Below, in pieces: positions 1 to 6,959 of a stretch of 34,444 nt of DNA. The translations under genes and the position numbers were made by a program. Where the stretch lies: assembly GCA_021816545.1 (NCBI GenBank), contig JAKAXP010000002.1, positions 1-34,444 of the forward strand. The letters are read 5' to 3'. The DNA comes from Bacteroidota bacterium. Lineage in GTDB: Bacteria; Bacteroidota; Bacteroidia; Bacteroidales; VadinHA17. Position 1 is the stretch's first letter; each line of letters begins with the position of its first letter. The notes under the pieces were generated by a model that saw only the letters and a list, made by a program, of their open reading frames with translations, was not told the origin of the DNA and did not search any database.

Positions 1-648
1 TTTCTTGTTATTACGGTGAAAATGCCGGAAACACCGGTAGAATTCATCGACAGGTTCCTGGCCACTGCTGAGGCTTATCGCATACCGGCTGTAATCCTGA
101 TAAACAAGACCGACCTTTACGGTGAGGAGGAGATGGAACAGGCACGCCTGATCAGGGATGTCTACGGGAAGATCGGCTACCGCGTACTCATGATATCTGT
201 AACAGGGGATGAAAACCTGGATGAAGTTGAAAAAGCCCTGAGTAACAAGACAACTCTTGTATCCGGTAATTCCGGAGTGGGGAAAAGCACACTGCTCAAC
301 AGGCTCAATCCTTCTCTTTCACTCAAGACCGGTCCCATTTCAGACTACCACGAACAGGGCCGGCACATAACAACATTTCCGGAAATGCACCCTGTCGCAG
401 GAGGTGGTTATGTCATTGACACTCCGGGCATAAGGGGATTTGGCATTATCGACTTTGACCGGAGGGAAATCTATCATTTCTTTCCGGAAATATTCAGGAT
501 TTCATCAGGATGCAGGTTTCACAATTGCATTCACCTTGATGAACCGGGTTGTGCAGTAAGGGAGGGTGTGGCATCCGGAGAAATTGAACCGTGGAGATAC
601 AGAAGCTACATCAGCATGGTACTTGAGGACAATGAAAAGTACAGATAA
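1..648 (+). CDS. rsgA: Ribosome small-subunit-dependent GTPase A (RsgA), 5' end cut by window edge
   Basis: RsgA is a GTPase that assists late maturation of the 30S ribosomal subunit. The reading frame is open from base 1, so the N-terminal OB-fold and the true start lie outside the window. Visible are the circularly permuted GTPase motifs in the family order: the G4 motif NKTD (just after base 100), then the P-loop GNSGVGKST, a switch region ending GRHITTFPEM, and G3 DTPGIRG. A C-terminal zinc-binding segment of the form C-x4-C-x-H-x5-C (GCRFHNCIH...GC) follows, as expected for RsgA. The GTG at base 16 is only an internal codon. The next gene begins 27 bases downstream on the same strand, so co-transcription is possible. 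Confidence 0.95.
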   Translation, partial: FLVITVKMPETPVEFIDRFLATAEAYRIPAVILINKTDLYGEEEMEQARLIRDVYGKIGYRVLMISVTGDENLDEVEKALSNKTTLVSGNSGVGKSTLLNRLNPSLSLKTGPISDYHEQGRHITTFPEMHPVAGGGYVIDTPGIRGFGIIDFDRREIYHFFPEIFRISSGCRFHNCIHLDEPGCAVREGVASGEIEPWRYRSYISMVLEDNEKYR

Positions 649-675
649 GCGTTATCCTTACGGGACATATAACCG

Positions 676-3495
676 ATGAGAAGAACTTTCATTGCTGCAT
701 ACAGCGCTTTCGTGCTATTGATGCTGGTAACGGCATTATTCTATTTAAGCCTGTACAGGAATCAGATCGAATACTCCAACAAGCTGCTTGACAGGCAGGT
801 GATGATAGCCGGATCTGACATTGACAATACGAGCATGTACATTGTCAGTGACCTGACAGAAATTGATTTTTCTGATGACATCACCCTTTTCTTTTCAGAT
901 CCCGAGGTCAATGAGCGGGCCAAGGAAAAGATGAAGCTGTACTATTCCAGGTATGAGGAGATTGTTGTTGGACTTATGCTATACAACACTGACGGTGACG
1001 TCTATACCCTCTTCAAGGACGAGGAACGCAATTCATGGCTTGACGGTTCATACAGGGCCCAGACTGTGCCCGAGATGCACATGATGGAGAAGCTGGAAAG
1101 GGAACGTGACAGGTACAAGTATTACCTTCCCGTGCTCAATGATGGCAAAGTACTTGGCAATCTTGTGATAACAATTGATTTCAGGCGTTTTTTCTCAGGA
1201 ATTTTTGCCAAATATAATCTCGAACAGTACCAGTGGCAATGGGTTGTCAGTGACTCTGGAACGGTTGTGTTTGACAACAGCAACCGGGAGGTCACATATA
1301 CCCGCATTGACCGCGTGACACAGGCAATGGCTGAAGGTAACTCCGGCAGGCTTGCACACACAATGAGGATGAACAGCGATGAGGAGCAAGAGATTCTCTC
1401 ATCATATTATCCCGTAAATATTTTTGGAATTGATTTCGGGCTTGTTTTCTCGGCTCATACTGAATTTTTTCAGAAGTTCATTGTGAGGAATTCAGTCATT
1501 CTTGGCTTCCTTACGATGCTGACCCTGGTGTTCATAATACTCCTGTTCAGACAGTTACTTAAAAAACAGTCGCGGGCACTCAAAGAAAAGACAGGCTCGG
1601 AATCAGGCCTTCTTTCAATTCTTGACCAGATGCCCGTGGGGTTCATCATTTACAATGAGGGAAGGGAGATACTCAGGGCAAACAGACAGGCTGCAGTCCT
1701 CTTTTCCTTTGAGGATGAAAACGAGATGAAAGGGAAGCTCATGCCTGACCTTTCAAGGAATGAATATATCAGTGAAATATCCGGACAGATAGGGCAGGGT
1801 AAAGTAATCAGGCTTCCGGCACCGGGCGGCGAGAGAATCATTTTCCTTAACAGCATTCCTGTAACCCATGAAGGCGCCAGCTGCACCATGGAAGCTCTAA
1901 TTGACATCACTTCGCTTGAACTGGCACGCCGCCAGGAGGCCGATGCAAACATAGCCAAGTCAGAGCTGCTGGCAAGGATGAGCTTTGAGATCCGTACACC
2001 CCTGAACGGCATACTTGGCATGACCGAGATGCTAAACAGGTTTGACCTTCCCGAGGAATCAAAAGAAGTTGCGAGGCTGCTCAGGCGCTCGGCTGACCTT
2101 CTGCTGACAATCATCAATGACATCTTCGACGTTTCAAAGGTAGAGACCGGAAAGATGATCCTTGATGAAATACCTTTCCGGCTCAGGGACGAGGTGGCAT
2201 ACTGCATGAACCTAATACGGAGGCAGAATCCGGAGGTGCCGGTAAAATTTGAATCAGAAATTGAGCAGGCTGTCCCGGAAAACATCATCGGTGATCCCTA
2301 CAGACTGAGACAGGTGATAACCAACCTGATGGGCAATTCCGTTGCCGGAACCCAGTCAGGCTGGATCAGGCTTCACTGCCGGGTGAGAAATTCAGACGGC
2401 AACAAATACACCCTTGAATTCACCCTTACGGATACAGGGAACACATACTCCAGGGCAGAAATAAAGAGGCTCTTCGGGGATTACATCACTGCCCTCACCG
2501 AACGGTCAGAATGGGCAGAAGACCTTAAGCTGGGCCCGGTACTTGCCAGGCAACTCACCGAGCTTATGGGCGGTGAGCTTAAGGCTGAAAGCCCGGCAAT
2601 TAAGGATGCCTCCGGACAGGAGAAGGGGCTGAAGGTTACCTTTACGATCAGTGTCCATCTCAATGAAAAGATATCCAAAAAGATAGATCTGAGCAGCTAT
2701 GCGGATCCGTCTGATATCCGGACCCTGGTGATTACCGGTGTGCATGGCCGTGATGATGACTTCCTTAGCATCATGCACAGGGTGGGGCTTCCTGTCTCCG
2801 TGACCAGCTTCCAGAAGCACACCGCCTCGCAGATCAAAACCGGACTCCGGAACGAAAAAGGGAGAAATATCCTCCTTGTTCTCTTTGATGAGCCTGACAC
2901 TGACGGATTTGTTGCTGCAAAAACACTGATGGAAGAGGGACTTACCTCGGAGCATATAGTGCTGATGTTCACATCACGTGATCCAAAGGGTCATTATGCA
3001 AGATGCGTTGACCTCGGCATTGACCATCTCCTTGTCAAACCGTTTGCCGCAGAGGACCTGATGACTGTTCTGCGGGAGCATTTCCCCGCACTGCGGGAAC
3101 AGTCAGCCCGCCTGAATTCAGACAAGTCTGACATCCCTGTTGTGCTTGTGGTTGACGACAACTACCTTAACAGGAAGGTCGTTGGCTCCCTGCTGAAGGT
3201 ACTGGGTGTGAAAGCCGAGTTTGCCGCAGGTGCTGCCGAAGCCATCGATATGGCAAGGGGAAAATCCTATGACATAATCCTGATGGACCTCATCATGCCT
3301 GAGATTGACGGTTTTGAGGCCGCCAGGACTATTCTCGGATTCGATCACAACACCCAGATTGTTGCCCTTTCGGCAGACAACATGCCTGAGACGCGGGTTA
3401 AGGTTGAGCAGAGCGGGATGAAGGAGCTTCTGGCCAAGCCTGTCACCGTTGAGGAACTCAGGAGGGTGATAGACAGGTATCACAAGCCCGTGTAA
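676..3495 (+). CDS. Hybrid histidine-kinase-like protein with degenerate kinase core and two receiver domains
   Basis: Membrane protein of 939 residues. Order: TM1 (about 7-27), a periplasmic sensor region (about 28-270), TM2 (about 272-295), a PAS-like region (about 315-420), HisKA-like and ATPase-like regions (about 425-665), receiver 1 (about 676-800) and receiver 2 (about 820-939). The H-box reads SFEIRTPLNG, so position 437, normally the phosphoacceptor His, is Phe. The ATPase keeps the N-box Asn (N554) and DTG (586-588), but the next G1 glycine is absent and the G2 glycine loop is largely lost (EDLKLGPVLA). Receiver 1 lacks the acidic pair after strand 1. Receiver 2 is canonical, with D827/D828, phosphoacceptor D871 and K921. 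The frame is uninterrupted, so this looks like a maintained pseudokinase rather than a pseudogene. mnmH follows after three bases. The ligand is unknown. Confidence 0.9.
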   Translation: MRRTFIAAYSAFVLLMLVTALFYLSLYRNQIEYSNKLLDRQVMIAGSDIDNTSMYIVSDLTEIDFSDDITLFFSDPEVNERAKEKMKLYYSRYEEIVVGLMLYNTDGDVYTLFKDEERNSWLDGSYRAQTVPEMHMMEKLERERDRYKYYLPVLNDGKVLGNLVITIDFRRFFSGIFAKYNLEQYQWQWVVSDSGTVVFDNSNREVTYTRIDRVTQAMAEGNSGRLAHTMRMNSDEEQEILSSYYPVNIFGIDFGLVFSAHTEFFQKFIVRNSVILGFLTMLTLVFIILLFRQLLKKQSRALKEKTGSESGLLSILDQMPVGFIIYNEGREILRANRQAAVLFSFEDENEMKGKLMPDLSRNEYISEISGQIGQGKVIRLPAPGGERIIFLNSIPVTHEGASCTMEALIDITSLELARRQEADANIAKSELLARMSFEIRTPLNGILGMTEMLNRFDLPEESKEVARLLRRSADLLLTIINDIFDVSKVETGKMILDEIPFRLRDEVAYCMNLIRRQNPEVPVKFESEIEQAVPENIIGDPYRLRQVITNLMGNSVAGTQSGWIRLHCRVRNSDGNKYTLEFTLTDTGNTYSRAEIKRLFGDYITALTERSEWAEDLKLGPVLARQLTELMGGELKAESPAIKDASGQEKGLKVTFTISVHLNEKISKKIDLSSYADPSDIRTLVITGVHGRDDDFLSIMHRVGLPVSVTSFQKHTASQIKTGLRNEKGRNILLVLFDEPDTDGFVAAKTLMEEGLTSEHIVLMFTSRDPKGHYARCVDLGIDHLLVKPFAAEDLMTVLREHFPALREQSARLNSDKSDIPVVLVVDDNYLNRKVVGSLLKVLGVKAEFAAGAAEAIDMARGKSYDIILMDLIMPEIDGFEAARTILGFDHNTQIVALSADNMPETRVKVEQSGMKELLAKPVTVEELRRVIDRYHKPV

Positions 3496-3498
3496 CAA

Positions 3499-4536
3499 AT
3501 GGTCTTTACCCTGAACAAACTGCCGGCCGGTGAATTCCTGAAACTCAGGGAAAATCTGCCTGTTGCAGATGTAAGGTCACCTGGTGAATATGCGGCAGGC
3601 CATATTCCGGGGGCGGTGAATATACCGCTCTTCGATGATGCCCAGAGGGCAGAGGTTGGAACACTTTATAAGAAAGAAGGCAACCTGAAGGCAGTGAAAC
3701 TGGGTATTGAGCTGGCAGCACCCGGGATGTCATCCAAACTGCAGGCCGGCCTTGACCTGGCTCCCGGAGGCAGGCTCCTGGTATACTGCTGGCGGGGAGG
3801 TATGAGATCAGAGGCAATGGCCTGGCTCTTCTCTCTTGCCGGCCTTGAACCTCTTGTCCTGAGAGGCGGTTACAAGGCATACCGGAATCATATCCTTGAA
3901 GATATTTGCGGGGAGAGGAATTACCTGATTCTTGGCGGCCTGACCGGCAGCGGGAAGACGGGCATCCTGAGATACATGAATTCTGCAGGGGAACAGGTTA
4001 CTGACCTGGAAGGCCTGGCCTCCCACAGAGGCTCTGCCTTTGGCGCACTTGGACAGGCCCCGCAACCATCATCGGAACACTTTGCCAATATGCTTTTTGA
4101 TGACCTCTCGGCTCACAGGCAGGAAGCGCCCGTCTGGCTTGAGGATGAAAGCCGGAATATCGGGACCGTATTCATGCCTGACTGCTTTTATGCCCGGATG
4201 CAGGCTGCCCCGGTGATTGCCCTCATGATGAGCATCGAAACGAGAATGCCCAGGCTGGTGAGGGAATACACAACATTCCCCGTGGAAGAAATTATGGCAT
4301 CGGTGATGAAAATTTCAAAGCGGCTGGGAGGCGACAGGACGCGGGAAGCCCTGGAGGCGCTTAAGCGGGGTGACTACCCTGCTGCAATAAAAATTACCCT
4401 TGAATATTACGATAAGTCTTATCATTATGGACTGTCAAAGAGGCCTGAAGGACAGGTCATATATATCAACACTGAAACTGATGATGAAGCTGTCAATGCC
4501 TCACTGGTGATGCAGGCGGCTGAATCTGTGCGGTGA
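3499..4536 (+). CDS. mnmH: tRNA 2-selenouridine synthase (MnmH/SelU)
   Basis: MnmH replaces the 2-thio group of wobble uridine 34 in tRNA with selenium, using selenophosphate and passing through a geranylated intermediate. The 345-residue protein shows the two expected parts. An N-terminal rhodanese domain contains YCWRGGMRS with the catalytic cysteine at residue 97, the same number as in the E. coli enzyme. A P-loop domain begins with GGLTGSGKT at residues 146-154. Length is close to the E. coli protein. The ATG lies three bases after the stop of the preceding kinase-like gene, so translation may be coupled. It converges on a U32 gene whose product may act on the same tRNA base. The selenophosphate synthetase needed for activity is not in this window. 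Confidence 0.93.
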   Translation: MVFTLNKLPAGEFLKLRENLPVADVRSPGEYAAGHIPGAVNIPLFDDAQRAEVGTLYKKEGNLKAVKLGIELAAPGMSSKLQAGLDLAPGGRLLVYCWRGGMRSEAMAWLFSLAGLEPLVLRGGYKAYRNHILEDICGERNYLILGGLTGSGKTGILRYMNSAGEQVTDLEGLASHRGSAFGALGQAPQPSSEHFANMLFDDLSAHRQEAPVWLEDESRNIGTVFMPDCFYARMQAAPVIALMMSIETRMPRLVREYTTFPVEEIMASVMKISKRLGGDRTREALEALKRGDYPAAIKITLEYYDKSYHYGLSKRPEGQVIYINTETDDEAVNASLVMQAAESVR

Positions 4537-4538
4537 TT

Positions 4539-5804
4539 TTAATCCTTCTTCAGCGAGGAGGCCTCAACCCACCTGAAAACCTTGTCAGAGCGCCTCACTG
4601 TCTCACCAATTTTTACAGAACAGAGCTCTCCCTTTTGAACAGTAACAGCCTCATTTTCTGAGGTATCCCTTAGTTCACCTACAGTAAGTTCAACTATGCC
4701 GGTGGTGGGTCCCGTAATTACCAGTTCATCACCGGAAGAAAGGTCGCCGGTCTCTAGTTTTATCTCAGCAACACCTGCTTTTGAAAAATAATTGGTCACC
4801 TTCCCGAGATAGATCTTTCTCTTTGTGGCTGCCGAACCGTATGTTGTAGTCCATTCACCCAGCTTCTGACCGAGGTAATAGCCATCCCAGAATCCCCTGT
4901 TGAAGACTGTCTCAAGTTGCCTCATCCACCCTTCAACCTTTTCCTGCCCGAAGGTGCCGTCTGCAATAGCCCCTGCAGCTTCGCCGTAGCAACGGGTGAC
5001 CGTTTTTACATACTCCGGAGGCCTTGCCCGCCCCTCGATCTTGAGCACCCTGGCGCCGGCGTCAATTATCTGGTCAAGGAAGGGTATTGTGCACAGGTCT
5101 TTGGGTGACATTATATACTGGTTGTCTATATCAAGTTCATACCCTGTTTCCCTGTCGCTGACAGTATATCTGCGCCGGCATGTCTGGTAGCAGTTGCCCC
5201 GGTTCGCCGAGGCGTTGTACTCGTGAAGGCTGAGATAACACTTTCCTGAAATTGCCATGCACAGGGCACCGTGGACGAACATCTCAAGCTTCATATGCTC
5301 TCCCCGCGGACCACGTATATCATCCCTTATGATGGCATCATGTATGACCTTTACCTGTTGGAGGTTAAGCTCCCGCGACAGGACAGCCACCTCTGCCCAA
5401 CGGGAATAAAATTTCAAGGATCCGGCGTTGGAGATGTTGAGCTGAGTGGAAAGGTGTACTTCAAGCCCGGCTTCCCTGGCTGCGATTATAGCCGCCTGGT
5501 CGGTTGCTATGACTGCGGTTATCCCTGCTGCCGCAGCAGCAGCCAGCACCTCCTGCAACTCTCTGATTTCCTCGTCATAGACTACTATGTTGAGGGTGAG
5601 GTAGCTCTTCAGCCCGTGCTGTTTGCAGAGGTTCACTATCTCAGGCAGGTTGGCTGTTGTGAAGTTATGCGATGACCGTGCCCTCATGTTCAGCTTCTCA
5701 ACTCCAAAGTAGACTGAATCAGCTCCGCCCTGTATTGCTGCCCTGAGTGCCTCCCACGTCCCCGCCGGGGCCATTATCTCTATATCGCTCCTTTTGATTG
5801 ACAT
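4539..5804 (-). CDS. U32 peptidase-family protein, TrhP-like (tRNA U34 hydroxylation)
   Basis: The 421-residue protein opens with the family start IMAPAGTWEALRAAIQGGADSVYFG and carries the U32 signature around residues 175-215: MFVHGALCMAISGKC, followed by further cysteines in NRGNCYQTCRRR. The pattern EVFVHGALCMA-SG-C and the overall length resemble E. coli YegQ (TrhP), which with prephenate-derived chemistry hydroxylates U34 to ho5U in several tRNAs. U32 proteins are usually annotated as peptidases, but the characterised TrhP and RlhA members are RNA modification factors with an Fe-S cluster. A role in RNA modification is inferred, and RlhA-like rRNA modification is the alternative. It is the last gene of a minus-strand run, nine bases after the upstream kinase gene, and ends two bases from the mnmH stop. 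Confidence 0.85.
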   Translation of the reverse strand: MSIKRSDIEIMAPAGTWEALRAAIQGGADSVYFGVEKLNMRARSSHNFTTANLPEIVNLCKQHGLKSYLTLNIVVYDEEIRELQEVLAAAAAAGITAVIATDQAAIIAAREAGLEVHLSTQLNISNAGSLKFYSRWAEVAVLSRELNLQQVKVIHDAIIRDDIRGPRGEHMKLEMFVHGALCMAISGKCYLSLHEYNASANRGNCYQTCRRRYTVSDRETGYELDIDNQYIMSPKDLCTIPFLDQIIDAGARVLKIEGRARPPEYVKTVTRCYGEAAGAIADGTFGQEKVEGWMRQLETVFNRGFWDGYYLGQKLGEWTTTYGSAATKRKIYLGKVTNYFSKAGVAEIKLETGDLSSGDELVITGPTTGIVELTVGELRDTSENEAVTVQKGELCSVKIGETVRRSDKVFRWVEASSLKKD

Positions 5805-5813
5805 GCCGGCTGT

Positions 5814-6959
5814 TTATGCCTGTTTTTTAAGTACTATCCTCATGCAGCATCCGTGACCGGGCTCGGAGCGCAGGACAAATATCTTTCCCTTGTGGTATTC
5901 TTCAACAATCCTCTTTGAGAGTGAGAGGCCAAGACCCCAGCCCCGCTCCCTGGTTGTGTAACCGGGTTTGAAGACGGTCTTGAAATCTTTCCTGGGAATT
6001 CCCTTGCCAGTATCCTCCACGTCAATAAATGACTCATGGTCATTCTCTGTAAGCATTATTGTGATCTGGCCTGTACCCTTCATTGCATCCGCGGAGTTTT
6101 TCACAAGGTTTTCGATAACCCATCCGAGCAGTACGGAGTTAAATGGCACCTCTTTGCAGTTGACGGTCTCATCCTTCACTTCAAGGTTGATTGTGGAGGC
6201 AATTCTCTTCCTGAGGTAGGCAGCAGTGGTCACTGCCAGTTCAGGAAGGTTGTCCGGCAGCAGCTTCGGTTTTGACCCTATAAGCGAGAATCTCTCCGCC
6301 ACACGGCTCAGCCGCTCAACATCAGCCGGAAGTTCCTCCGCTATGTCGGTTCCGGGGTACCGGCTGCAGATTATCTCACTCCATGCTGACAGTGAAGATG
6401 TAGGGGTTCCCAGCTGGTGCGCTGTTTCCCGCGACAGTCCGACCCACACCTGGTTCTGTTCGGCCATTCGCGAAGAGCTGAAGGCCACATATGCAACAAC
6501 AATGAAAAGAAGTATCACGGCAAACTGAACATAGGGATAAACCCTGAGCTGCCGGAGAAGTGTGCTCTCACGGTAGTAGAGTTGATTCACTATCCCGTTT
6601 GGCAGCTCAATTGATATCGGATCATTCCGTTTTGCCATCTTTTTCAGCTCGCGAACCATTCCAAGGGTATCGGTTGCAAGTGCTGCAGGAAGATTTCGCT
6701 GTGAGATTATGCTCTCCTCCTCATCAATCAGGATCACCGGGACGGTGGTGTTATCCTCAATTATGCTGAAGAGAAATTCGAAGTCGTCCGATATGACGAG
6801 TCTCCGGGTTGCCTCCGCCCATTGCTCCGCCTTCTTGCGCTCTTCCTCCTTGAGCCTGTCAACAAGGTCATGTGTGTATATGAGAGATCCGAGGCCAATT
6901 ACAACCGCGAACATCAGAAGAAGAACCTTCCAGAGGAGTCTTTTACGGTAAATGTTCAT
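5814..6959 (-). CDS. Membrane sensor histidine kinase without adjacent response regulator
   Basis: A 381-residue kinase with TM1 at about 9-29, a short periplasmic segment, TM2 at about 138-160, then dimerisation and ATPase domains. The H-box reads ETAHQLGTPTSSLSAW with the phosphoacceptor His at residue 181. This is the variant HQLGTP box common in Bacteroidota kinases rather than the classical HELRTP. The N-box NLVKNSADAM, G1 DTGKGI and G2 GWGLGLSLSKRI are all intact, so it should be active. The start codon overlaps the stop of the AsmA-like gene in an ATGA, which implies translational coupling. No receiver-only or DNA-binding regulator lies beside it. The signal is unknown; its neighbours suggest an envelope state. 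Confidence 0.92.
   Translation of the reverse strand: MNIYRKRLLWKVLLLMFAVVIGLGSLIYTHDLVDRLKEEERKKAEQWAEATRRLVISDDFEFLFSIIEDNTTVPVILIDEEESIISQRNLPAALATDTLGMVRELKKMAKRNDPISIELPNGIVNQLYYRESTLLRQLRVYPYVQFAVILLFIVVAYVAFSSSRMAEQNQVWVGLSRETAHQLGTPTSSLSAWSEIICSRYPGTDIAEELPADVERLSRVAERFSLIGSKPKLLPDNLPELAVTTAAYLRKRIASTINLEVKDETVNCKEVPFNSVLLGWVIENLVKNSADAMKGTGQITIMLTENDHESFIDVEDTGKGIPRKDFKTVFKPGYTTRERGWGLGLSLSKRIVEEYHKGKIFVLRSEPGHGCCMRIVLKKQA

Noticed and set aside
1650..2288. Serine-rich antisense open frame of 212 residues in the hybrid kinase gene
   Set aside because: It covers the PAS and HisKA-like coding region in reverse and has the usual Ser/Leu-rich composition of a shadow frame.
676..3495. 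Frameshifted or decaying pseudogene
   Set aside because: Despite the lost kinase residues the frame is open for 939 codons, and the sensor, PAS-like region and second receiver are intact.
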